Positions 27,348 to 34,831 of a stretch of 64,000 bases of DNA are shown here, piece by piece. The notes beneath the pieces are model-generated. The model searched no databases and was not told where the DNA came from. It worked only from the letters and a program-made list of their open reading frames with translations. Where the stretch lies: positions 1 to 64,000 of the forward strand of contig NZ_JACSPQ010000019.1 of NCBI RefSeq assembly GCF_014837055.1. The letters are read 5' to 3'. The stretch's first letter is position 1; the number at the start of each line of letters is the position of its first letter. The position numbers and the translations under genes are program-made. The stretch comes from Phocaeicola faecium. Its GTDB lineage: Bacteria > Bacteroidota > Bacteroidia > Bacteroidales > Bacteroidaceae.

Positions 27348-28109
27348 ATGAATAACCTGCTTGCTGCCTTGATGTTTTTCACCCGCCTTCCGTTCTGGAA
27401 GATAAAGACGGTTCCGGCGGAATGTTTTAAGCATGTGGTAGAGTATTGGAGCCTGACAGGATGGCTTACGGGGGGTACAATGGCGCTGGTGTTCTGGCTG
27501 TCTGCACTGGTTTTTCCGGCAGATGTGGCGGTGATGTTTGCGCTTGCGTCGCGATTGCTGCTCACGGGCGGACTTCATGAAGACGGACTTGCCGACTTTT
27601 TCGACGGTTTCGGCGGAGGGAAAGACCGTGAGAGTACGTTACGCATCATGAAAGACTCCCATATCGGAAGCTATGGCGTGTTGGGGCTGATTGTTTATTA
27701 CCTGTTGGGGTATGCGTTGCTTTGTTCGCTCCCTTTGTCGCTGACTCCCGTTGTACTCTTTTGTGGCGATGCGTTTGCCAAGTTTGTTTGCAGTTTTGTA
27801 ATCAAGCTGTTGCCGTATGCCCGCAGGGAAGAAGACAGTAAAGCGAAAGTGGTTTATACCCCCATGCGGAGCTTGGGGATATTGTTCACAGCTGCGGGCG
27901 GACTGATACCGCTGATACCTTTTGTGGTGTTTCTTCCCTCCTTCTATGTTTGGGCGTGTGTGCTTCCTGTGCTGATATTTGCGGAGTTAGTGTATTTGTT
28001 CAAACGCCGTATCAACGGATATACCGGCGATTGTTGTGGGGCGTTGTTCCTGTTGTGTGAGCTGGGGTTTTGGACTGGAACTGTTTTTGTCACTTATTAT
28101 TCACATTAA
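27348..28109 (+). CDS. cobS: adenosylcobinamide-GDP ribazoletransferase (cobalamin synthase)
   Basis: Integral membrane enzyme joining adenosylcobinamide-GDP to alpha-ribazole phosphate. 253 residues with multiple membrane segments and the conserved GGLHEDGLADFFDGFGGG followed by IMKDSHIGSYGVLGL, a diagnostic acidic motif of CobS. C-terminal GYTGDCCGALFLLCEL fits the family. Immediately after cobT. Confidence 0.97.
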   Translation: MNNLLAALMFFTRLPFWKIKTVPAECFKHVVEYWSLTGWLTGGTMALVFWLSALVFPADVAVMFALASRLLLTGGLHEDGLADFFDGFGGGKDRESTLRIMKDSHIGSYGVLGLIVYYLLGYALLCSLPLSLTPVVLFCGDAFAKFVCSFVIKLLPYARREEDSKAKVVYTPMRSLGILFTAAGGLIPLIPFVVFLPSFYVWACVLPVLIFAELVYLFKRRINGYTGDCCGALFLLCELGFWTGTVFVTYYSH

Positions 28110-28123
28110 ATAAATGATTGCGT

Positions 28124-28654
28124 ATGAAAGTATATTTGATTCGCCATACTTCGGTAGATGTTCCTGCGGGAACGTGTTACGGACAGACCGATGTTCCTCT
28201 TCGCGATAGTTTCGAGGAAGAAGCCGATGCCGTTTTCAATCGTATCGAAGGAATGAAGTTCGATAAAGTATATACCAGCCCCTTGTCGCGCTGTCTGCGT
28301 CTGGCTTCATACTGCGGATATACCGATGCCAAGCGCGACCGCCGTTTGAAGGAAATAGATTTCGGTAAATGGGAAATGCAAAAGTTCAGCGAAATCAAGG
28401 ATGCGCGTATCGAAGAATGGTATGAAGACTTCCTCCACGTACCGGCTACGGGAGGCGAATCGTTTATGGATTTGTACGGACGTGTGGCTTCGTTTCTCGA
28501 CGAACTGAAGCAGGCTGATTACCGGAGGGTTTTGATTTTTGCCCACGGCGGCGTGCTTATCTGTGCGCAGGCTTATGCCGGAGTAATTGACATCAGCCGG
28601 GCTTTTGATGCGCTTTCGCCTTACGGAGGAATGGTGGAGATTGATTTATTATAA
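28124..28654 (+). CDS. cobC: alpha-ribazole-5'-phosphate phosphatase (histidine phosphatase family)
   Basis: Removes the phosphate of adenosylcobalamin phosphate or alpha-ribazole phosphate. 176 residues from the ATG at 28124; a TTG two codons upstream is a weaker alternative. Phosphohistidine motif LIRHTSV (His8), then YTSPLSRCL, LKEIDFGKWE and FAHGGVL with the second catalytic His. Identification as CobC rather than another phosphoglycerate-mutase-like enzyme rests mainly on the operon. Confidence 0.92.
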   Translation: MKVYLIRHTSVDVPAGTCYGQTDVPLRDSFEEEADAVFNRIEGMKFDKVYTSPLSRCLRLASYCGYTDAKRDRRLKEIDFGKWEMQKFSEIKDARIEEWYEDFLHVPATGGESFMDLYGRVASFLDELKQADYRRVLIFAHGGVLICAQAYAGVIDISRAFDALSPYGGMVEIDLL

Positions 28655-28669
28655 TACGGAAAGAATGTG

Positions 28670-28677
28670 TAACTTTG
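28670..28677 (+). promoter_or_regulatory. probable -7 element before cbiA
   Basis: TAACTTTG lies 25 bp before the cbiA start. It suggests that cbiA can be transcribed apart from cobUTSC, though the 48-bp gap also permits read-through. Confidence 0.45.
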
Positions 28678-28702
28678 CGTCTGCATTAAACAAGAAAGAC
28701 AG

Positions 28703-30025
28703 ATGAAGCCACAATTACTTATCGGAGCTATAAATTCAGCGAGTGGGAAAACCGTGCTGACCGCAGGGTTGCTGCGCGCGCTGAAGCATAGGGGATTGCA
28801 GGTGCAACCCTTTAAATGTGGTCCCGATTACATCGACCCGCAGTATCATGCGGCTGCTTCCGGACGCGAGTCTGTTAATCTTGATACGTGGCTGGCATCA
28901 AAACAACATGTGCAGCAAATCTATAATCAATATGCCGAGAATGCAGACGCTTGCATCGCGGAGGGGATGATGGGGCTTTTCGACGGCTATCGGCGGACGC
29001 AAGGCAGCAGTGCAGAGATAGCCAAGCTGTTGAACCTTCCGGTAGTGTTGGTGGTCAATGCCCGTTCGCTCGCCTATTCGGTGGCTCCGATGTTATATGG
29101 TTTCAAGCATTTTCATTCTTCCACACGGATTATAGGTGTAATCTTCAGTCAGGTTGCTTCGGCTTCCCACTATTCGTTCCTGAAAGAGGCTTGTGCCGAT
29201 GCCGGACTGGAAAGTCTGGGATATCTGCCTGCCGACGAGTCATTGCGTATGCCCTCGAAATACACGGCACTGACGCAGGCGGCAAAACAAGAGATGGACG
29301 AACTTGCCGAACGTGCCGCCGTCTGGGTGGAGAAACATATCGATATAGACAAATTGCTGAACCTTTGCATCCGTCCTTTTCCTTGTTCTTACCGCTTGCC
29401 TTACGTGCAAGACATGCCGGCAGATTGTGCACGTCGCACCGTGCCTCGTCTGCAAATCGCCGTAGCACGCGATGCTGCTTTTAATTTCATCTATCATGAG
29501 AATTTAGACCGTTTGCAGGAGGTAGGAAAACTCACCTTTTTCAGTCCGCTGTACAGTAAAGACCTTCCGAAAGCCGACATCGTTTATCTTCCCGGAGGCT
29601 ATCCCGAACTGTTTGCCCGCCAACTTCACCGCCGCAAGGCAATGATGGAGCAGCTGCGCGACTACGTAGAATCCGGTGGAAAAGTATGGGCCGAAGGTGG
29701 GGGAATGACGCTCTTCTCTCGTTCGATAACCACGCAGCGGGGCACTACTTACGAAATGGCAAATATTCTTCCATTGACTTGCACACTGGAGAACGCTCGT
29801 CTTCACTTAGGCTATCGGACCGCTGAATATAACGGAGTGGTTTTACGCGGTCATGAATGTCATTATTCCTCTCTCTTAAACTCCGATGCCTTACCTGCTG
29901 TCTCACAGCTCTATAATGTACGTGGAATAAAAGTCAACACACCTTTATACCGCTATAAAAATCTGATAGCCGGATATACTCATTGGTATTGGGGAGAAAC
30001 AGATATTTTAAAGGTGTGGGAATAG
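28703..30025 (+). CDS. cbiA: cobyrinate a,c-diamide synthase homologue lacking the glutaminase cysteine
   Basis: Amidates the a and c side chains of cobyrinate using ATP and glutamine. 440 residues. N-terminal ATPase: IGAINSASGKT, FKCGPDYIDPQYH, IAEGMMGLFDG. C-terminal class I amidotransferase-like domain: VYLPGGYPE, and WAEGGGM where the family normally has AECGGL. The nucleophile position, residue 332, is encoded GGT (Gly) at 29696-29698 instead of a Cys codon. The conserved late His seems present in GYTHWYWGE. The frame is otherwise full length and intact. Either it uses free ammonia, or glutamine hydrolysis is lost or done differently. See findings. Confidence 0.88.
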   Translation: MKPQLLIGAINSASGKTVLTAGLLRALKHRGLQVQPFKCGPDYIDPQYHAAASGRESVNLDTWLASKQHVQQIYNQYAENADACIAEGMMGLFDGYRRTQGSSAEIAKLLNLPVVLVVNARSLAYSVAPMLYGFKHFHSSTRIIGVIFSQVASASHYSFLKEACADAGLESLGYLPADESLRMPSKYTALTQAAKQEMDELAERAAVWVEKHIDIDKLLNLCIRPFPCSYRLPYVQDMPADCARRTVPRLQIAVARDAAFNFIYHENLDRLQEVGKLTFFSPLYSKDLPKADIVYLPGGYPELFARQLHRRKAMMEQLRDYVESGGKVWAEGGGMTLFSRSITTQRGTTYEMANILPLTCTLENARLHLGYRTAEYNGVVLRGHECHYSSLLNSDALPAVSQLYNVRGIKVNTPLYRYKNLIAGYTHWYWGETDILKVWE

Positions 30026-30063
30026 TCTTGCCCGACTCAAAAATTTAAGCCGTAGAGTTACAC

Positions 30064-30103
30064 AACGCATCCGCTTGCGTTGAAGCAAACAAGCGGATGC
30101 GTT
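30064..30103. terminator. hairpin between convergent cbiA and acetyltransferase genes
   Basis: Perfect 14-bp inverted repeat AACGCATCCGCTTG (30064-30077) and CAAGCGGATGCGTT (30090-30103) with a 12-base loop. There is no T tract on either side, so termination may be rho-assisted, or the hairpin may stabilise mRNA ends. Confidence 0.55.
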
Positions 30104-30127
30104 GGCACGTGCTTCCGCATGAATTTT

Positions 30128-30700
30128 TCAGCGGTCATTATCGCTTATATCCCGGATGACATGACACGGACAACCGGCTGCAAGCACGCCGGCAGGAATG
30201 TCTTTGGTTACTACGCTTCCGGCGGCTATTACACTGTTATCCCCGATGGTAACGCCCGGCAGAACGCTTACGCCTGCGCCTATCCATACGTTGTTGCCTA
30301 TTTTGATGGGGTAAGCATATTCCAATCCCGCATTACGTTGTTTCACATCGAAAGGATGCCCGGCGGTATAGAAACCACAGTTCGGTGCAACGAAAACATT
30401 GTCGCCGAAGGTGATGGATGCACCGTCAAGCATGACACAGTTGACGTTTGAATAGAAATTTTCTCCGATGTGAATATTATAACCGTAGTCGCAGTAAAAA
30501 GGCTGTTCTACACAAAAATCTTTTCCCGTACTGCCAAACAGCTGACGGATGATTTGTTCGCGCTCTGCTTTTTGTGAGGGGCGTAACCGATTGTAGTCGT
30601 AACAAACCTCCTTGCAATGATTGCGCTCTGCCACTAATTCGGTATCATAGTTGGCATCGTAAAGTTTGCCTGCTTTTGCTTTTTGTTTTTCTGTTTCCAT
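30128..30700 (-). CDS. maltose/galactoside O-acetyltransferase-type hexapeptide protein
   Basis: Acetyl-CoA-dependent sugar acetyltransferase of the LacA/Maa/NodL group. 190 residues: N-terminal Maa-type helical segment (KAKAGKLYDANYDTELVAER), then left-handed hexapeptide repeats (NIHIGENFYSNVNC, ITFGDNVFVAPNCG) with catalytic His in FYTAGHPFD, and a terminal IGNNVWIGAGVSVLPGV stretch followed by DNSVIAAGSVVTKDIPAG. All conserved residues look intact. The natural acceptor is unknown. Confidence 0.93.
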   Translation of the reverse strand: METEKQKAKAGKLYDANYDTELVAERNHCKEVCYDYNRLRPSQKAEREQIIRQLFGSTGKDFCVEQPFYCDYGYNIHIGENFYSNVNCVMLDGASITFGDNVFVAPNCGFYTAGHPFDVKQRNAGLEYAYPIKIGNNVWIGAGVSVLPGVTIGDNSVIAAGSVVTKDIPAGVLAAGCPCHVIRDISDNDR

Positions 30701-30802
30701 TGTATCGTTTTTCTTTTGCGTCGTCTCTTTGTTGGTAGAACAAATTTATGCGTTTTTCGGGATTTTCTCGCTAATTGTCGAAAAGATAACCGTTTATTAA
30801 AA

Positions 30803-30810
30803 TATTTTTG
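30803..30810 (+). promoter_or_regulatory. probable -7 element before the M64 peptidase gene
   Basis: TATTTTTG, 29 bp before the ATG. The nearest TTG (30775-30777) is 25 bp away, longer than optimal. Confidence 0.45.
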
Positions 30811-30839
30811 TACATTTGAAAGCGTTAACTACTAAAATT

Positions 30840-32495
30840 ATGAAGCGGCTTTTTCTTTTCAGTTTGTGGATATTGAGTGTGATTCTTGTTTCGTCTTGTT
30901 CGGAAGAAGAAAGTGGTGGCTTTTCCATTGACATCACGGAGGATGTGGTGTTGACTTCCGAAGAGGGTGCAAGAGCCATCGTGAGCTTTACGAGCAATCT
31001 CGGCTGGATGGCAAGTGTATCGGCAGACTGGTTGGAAATCTCACCTGACGAGGGACAGGCCGGCAGCAACGCGATACTTATTACCGCACTGACAGAAAAC
31101 GATTCAGACAATGCACGCACGGCTACGCTGACGCTGATGTCGGGAGGCGTGCGCCAAGAAATAACCGTAAGACAGGAATCTGTGAACGATATCCAACTGG
31201 AGCAGACCCGGTATCAGGTGGGTGCGGAAGGCGGTACGCTTGATATTACTTTCTCGACTGCCATCAGTCTGGACAATTTGACAATTTGGAGTACTGAAAG
31301 GTGGGTGAATCAAGATAATCTTCCGTCGCGCTCGCTTACTGACTACCAGCTCATATTAAACGTGGAAGCAAATCCCGATCATCAGAGCCGCAGCGCCTCT
31401 GTGATTTTTGCAAAGGAGGAAAACGGTGAACAGACGGTTTTAGATACTGTAACCATCATACAGGAGGGTACATCGGGAATCGAGTCGGAAGACGATTCGG
31501 AAGATGGGGTTATAAACGTCCTGCAAGAGGCTACGGTAGGAAACGGTATTCCTATCGTCATCATGGGCGACGGATTTATAGATACCGAGATAACCGACGG
31601 TACTTACCTGCAAGTAATGCAGCAAGCCTGCGAGAATTTGTTTACCGAAGAGCCGATAAGCTCGTTACGAGACTATTTCGATGTATATTCGATAACAGCA
31701 GTCTCGGCCAACAATCTTTTCGGTAACGGATATGATACGGCATTCGACTGTGAGCTGGAAGGAAACGGCACGACAGGTATCAGTGGAGATGAAAATGCGG
31801 TAAGACGTTACGTCAACCGCGTAGCGCAAGCATATAACATCAATGCTGACAAGGCTCTGGCAGTGGTTATACTGAATACCCATGAGTATGCAGGCACTAC
31901 CTATTTCGGCTACACGAACACCCTGACTCAAAGCGTGATTGATTTCGCCATAGCCTACTGTCCGGTAATCGACAATCTGAATAGCGAATCATTCAGGCAA
32001 GTGCTTGTGCATGAGGCTGTAGGTCATGGGTTCGCTAAGTTGGAAGACGAATACGCCTACGAAGAAAATGGTGCGATACCTGCCTCAGAGATAGCCGATG
32101 TCCGTTACCTCCAATCCTTAGGATGGGCACAGAATGTTGACTTCACTACTGACAGGTCTGCCGTACTTTGGTCAGAATTCCTCTCCGACGACCGCTATAC
32201 CTCCGAAGGGTTGGGTATTTACGAAGGATCATGTACCTATATAAAAGGAGCATACCGCCCCACGGAAAACAGCATGATGAACGAAAATACGAATGGATTT
32301 AATGCTCCGTCGCGCAGAGCCATCTACAACCGAATCATGGAAGACGGAACAGGAAATACCCCGACTTATGAAGACTTTTTAACATTTGACCAACAGCACC
32401 GTTCCCTTCTTTCCCGAGGCTCGGCAAGCACTGAAAAGCGTATTCCTTTCGCTCGCCCACGGTTTGTAGGAAAATCCATATCGGCCTCAGAATAG
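30840..32495 (+). CDS. surface lipoprotein with BACON domains and M64-type metallopeptidase domain
   Basis: 551 residues from the ATG at 30840. The signal ends at lipobox VSSC (Cys20) followed by SEEE, the acidic pattern of surface-exposed Bacteroidota lipoproteins. Two Ig-like BACON-type domains follow (SNLGWMASVSADWLEISPDEG, then TRYQVGAEGGTLDITF). The C-terminal half is a zinc peptidase of the IgA-peptidase M64 type: IVIMGDGFID, and HEAVGHGFAKLEDEY with zinc ligands His391 and His395, catalytic Glu392 and the downstream acidic pair. M64 peptidases include the Clostridium ramosum IgA protease. Bacteroidota members are of mostly unknown substrate, plausibly mucin or another host glycoprotein. 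Monocistronic, ending at a strong terminator. Confidence 0.9.
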   Translation: MKRLFLFSLWILSVILVSSCSEEESGGFSIDITEDVVLTSEEGARAIVSFTSNLGWMASVSADWLEISPDEGQAGSNAILITALTENDSDNARTATLTLMSGGVRQEITVRQESVNDIQLEQTRYQVGAEGGTLDITFSTAISLDNLTIWSTERWVNQDNLPSRSLTDYQLILNVEANPDHQSRSASVIFAKEENGEQTVLDTVTIIQEGTSGIESEDDSEDGVINVLQEATVGNGIPIVIMGDGFIDTEITDGTYLQVMQQACENLFTEEPISSLRDYFDVYSITAVSANNLFGNGYDTAFDCELEGNGTTGISGDENAVRRYVNRVAQAYNINADKALAVVILNTHEYAGTTYFGYTNTLTQSVIDFAIAYCPVIDNLNSESFRQVLVHEAVGHGFAKLEDEYAYEENGAIPASEIADVRYLQSLGWAQNVDFTTDRSAVLWSEFLSDDRYTSEGLGIYEGSCTYIKGAYRPTENSMMNENTNGFNAPSRRAIYNRIMEDGTGNTPTYEDFLTFDQQHRSLLSRGSASTEKRIPFARPRFVGKSISASE

Positions 32496-32607
32496 CTTCT
32501 AAGGTGAATTGTCACCCTACTGTGTACATTTGTCCACCGAACCGATTCAGATTCAGTTCGATAAATAACTCGGAGATAGGTAAAAGAGATACACACTGAT
32601 TTTTATT

Positions 32608-32668
32608 AAGCGAGCCACAACCCGACTGATTCCGGTGAATCATCTGTCGGGTTCGTGGCTCGCTTTTT
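32608..32668 (+). terminator. rho-independent terminator after the M64 peptidase gene
   Basis: AAGCGAGCCACAACCCGAC (from 32609) pairs with GTCGGGTTCGTGGCTCGCTT (to 32664) with one mismatch. TTTTT follows directly on the plus strand. Bases 32496-32600 show no gene. Confidence 0.88.
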
Positions 32669-32716
32669 ATATGCAATTTGTATTCGCCATCCTATGAAAA
32701 CGCCATAAAAAATCCG

Positions 32717-32724
32717 TATCTTTG
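32717..32724 (+). promoter_or_regulatory. -7 element of ychF
   Basis: TATCTTTG, 45 bp before the ychF start codon. No well-spaced TTG was seen upstream. Confidence 0.55.
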
Positions 32725-32769
32725 CAATTCCAAATAAAAAGATAATAAACAAGATAGAATAATATAATT

Positions 32770-33873
32770 ATGGCTTTACAATGCGGTATTGTCGGCTTGC
32801 CGAACGTAGGCAAATCGACGCTTTTTAATTGCTTATCAAATGCAAAGGCACAGGCTGCCAATTTCCCTTTCTGTACTATCGAACCGAACGTGGGCGTGAT
32901 TACCGTGCCTGATGAGCGGTTGAATAAATTGGCGGAACTGGTTCATCCGGGACGCATCGTGCCTACAACGGTGGAAATTGTAGACATCGCCGGACTGGTG
33001 AAAGGGGCAAGCAAAGGAGAAGGATTGGGTAACAAATTTTTGGCGAATATTCGCGAAACGGATGCGATTATCCACGTTCTCCGTTGTTTTGATGATGATA
33101 ATGTAACTCATGTCGACGGGACGGTGGACCCTGTGCGCGACAAAGAGATTATCGACACGGAACTTCAACTTAAAGATTTGGAAACCATTGAAAGCCGCAT
33201 TCAGAAAGTGCAAAAGCAGGCACAGACGGGAGGCGACAAGTTGGCAAAACAGACTTATGAGGTGTTGGTACGGTACAAAGAGGCATTGGAGCAAGGCAAA
33301 TCGGCTCGTACCGTGCAGTTTGAAACAAAAGACGAACAGAAAATCGCCCATGAACTTTTCCTTCTTACTTCGAAACCGGTGATGTACGTATGCAATGTAG
33401 ATGAGGCAAGTGCCGTTACAGGTAATCAATACGTAGAGCAGGTGCGTGAGGCTGTGAAAGATGAGAATGCAGAAATATTGATTGTGGCTGCAAAAACCGA
33501 AGCTGATATAGCTGAACTGGAAACGTATGAAGACCGCCAGATGTTTTTGCAGGAAGTGGGACTGGAAGAATCGGGTGTTAACCGTCTTATCAAATCGGCA
33601 TATAAGTTGCTGAATCTGGAAACTTTCCTTACGGCAGGCGAAATGGAAGTGCGTGCATGGACGTATCACAAAGGTTGGAAAGCTCCGCAATGTGCCGGTG
33701 TTATTCATACCGATTTTGAGAAAGGTTTCATCCGTGCCGAAGTCATCAAATACGAAGACTACATCAAATATGGCAGCGAGGCTGCTGTGCGCGAAGCCGG
33801 AAAACTGAATGTAGAGGGTAAAGATTATGTGGTGCAGGATGGTGACATCATGCACTTCCGGTTTAACGTATAA
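32770..33873 (+). CDS. ychF: redox/ribosome-associated P-loop ATPase YchF (Obg family)
   Basis: 367 residues, the standard YchF length. P-loop GLPNVGKS at 9-16, switch region [20 protein letters not shown], and CNVDEAS at the position of the GTPase NKxD motif, the change that gives YchF its ATP preference. A C-terminal TGS domain includes [13 protein letters not shown] and [12 protein letters not shown]. YchF proteins bind ribosomes and influence stress responses. Monocistronic; nothing unusual. Confidence 0.97.
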   Translation: MALQCGIVGLPNVGKSTLFNCLSNAKAQAANFPFCTIEPNVGVITVPDERLNKLAELVHPGRIVPTTVEIVDIAGLVKGASKGEGLGNKFLANIRETDAIIHVLRCFDDDNVTHVDGTVDPVRDKEIIDTELQLKDLETIESRIQKVQKQAQTGGDKLAKQTYEVLVRYKEALEQGKSARTVQFETKDEQKIAHELFLLTSKPVMYVCNVDEASAVTGNQYVEQVREAVKDENAEILIVAAKTEADIAELETYEDRQMFLQEVGLEESGVNRLIKSAYKLLNLETFLTAGEMEVRAWTYHKGWKAPQCAGVIHTDFEKGFIRAEVIKYEDYIKYGSEAAVREAGKLNVEGKDYVVQDGDIMHFRFNV

Positions 33874-33951
33874 ACCGTTATTCCTTTTATTTTTTTATCT
33901 GAATTTGTAAGGAGCTTGTTTTAAGGCTTTTACCTTTTAGCCGGGAGCTTG

Positions 33952-34046
33952 GAAAATTCTAACGGTAGAACCGGGCGGTTCTATGGGTAGAGTTAGTGAA
34001 CGCTACCGCATGGATTGGGTAACACTACCCGTAGCGTTTTGGGGGG
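33952..34046. repeat. intergenic modular repeat, copy 4
   Basis: GGTAG at 33964 and 33986 (22 bp apart) is followed by CTACC at 34003 and 34025 (22 bp apart), so two forward and two inverted modules face each other. It ends in GTAGCGTTTTGGGG. Located in the 960-bp gap between ychF and the arabinan PUL. Confidence 0.82.
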
Positions 34047-34118
34047 TATTCCGGCAGGGATTTTCCGCTTGTGCTTTTGTAAGGCAAGACGGTTAAAAGA
34101 GGTTCTTTATCATACAGT

Positions 34119-34199
34119 CGGGCAAGTTGATTGGAACAGATTTCATCTTTTAGGAATTCCTAAAGATGTAATATGCTCTAATCAACTTGCCGATTTTTT
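34119..34199 (+). terminator. large nested hairpin with T tract
   Basis: Outer arms CGGGCAAGTTGATT (34119-34132) and AATCAACTTGCCG (34180-34192) enclose an inner near-palindrome CATCTTTTAGGAATTCC continuing into TAAAGATG (about 34144-34168). ATTTTTTA follows the outer arm. It looks like an intrinsic terminator, but no coding gene precedes it closely, so it may end an unannotated RNA or attenuate transcription into the PUL. Confidence 0.6.
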
Positions 34200-34503
34200 A
34201 TATGCAGGCACATCCGGCCTTTTCTTTTCACCCAATGAAGGGCGAGTTTATGAGAGTATAAACTTTATCCTGTGAGGTTACCGCTTTTATATGTCGTAGA
34301 GTTATCTATTATCCGTTTGTCCTCTTTTTCTTTTTTGCGTTTTTATATCTTAAATGTGCTTAAAATCAGAGTATTGATACATATCCCGGCGGGAGATTTT
34401 TGAACATCGGAAACTTTTTTTTATCGTCTTGACAGGTCTTGTTTTGGGTAGTTTATCCACCAATAAAGTCCATTTGTCCACCTCCCTTCCCGTTCTATTT
34501 ACC

Positions 34504-34511
34504 TAACTTTG
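34504..34511 (+). promoter_or_regulatory. probable -7 element of the arabinan PUL
   Basis: TAACTTTG at 34504-34511 with no TTG at the optimal distance upstream, as is common at activator-dependent PUL promoters. The leader would run about 310 nt to susC, or about 50 nt to the broken small gene at 34568. The rest of 34200-34500 shows no recognisable feature. Confidence 0.4.
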
Positions 34512-34567
34512 AGGCGCTATTAAAAACAGTTTATTACAGTTTATTGCTCATTCACAAATTCTTGACT

Positions 34568-34814
34568 ATGAAAAACAACAAAGGAATGGTTCTTGGTACC
34601 ATCAGCAGCATTTGTAGGATTCGATTTCCCTCATTTTACACTACTGATGTATGTCGGCGAAAGCGTTTTTGCCCGAAAGAGTTTGCATACGACATCGTTT
34701 CAGCAGGCTTTAAAGCGGCAAGAGCGGGCAGATAGTGTTGCATCAGAAAACAAGGCTGAACCTAAGCCGGATATCATGAAGATTAATAGCGACTTTAATT
34801 TATTGATAATTTAA
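34568..34814 (+). pseudogene. small gene upstream of susC, apparently frameshifted
   Basis: ATG at 34568 begins MKNNKGMVLGTIS in one frame. A +1 shift near 34593-34607 leads into a long, protein-like reading: AAFVGFDFPHFTLLMYVGES, then FQQALKRQERADSV, ENKAEPKPDIMKINSDFNL, stop at 34814. Joined, this is a peptide of about 80 residues with a hydrophobic N-terminus and a charged tail, directly before susC. In the present sequence it is split, so it is a broken gene or a sequencing indel, unless translation starts at an internal TTG (34593) or ATG (34647). Function not recognised. Confidence 0.4.
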
Positions 34815-34831
34815 TTTAATACCTTTGAAAA

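Noticed and set aside
34015..34275. Open frame of 86 codons in the gap before the arabinan PUL
   Set aside because: It begins inside repeat copy 4 and runs through the large hairpin at 34119-34199; the residue pattern follows the inverted repeat rather than a protein.
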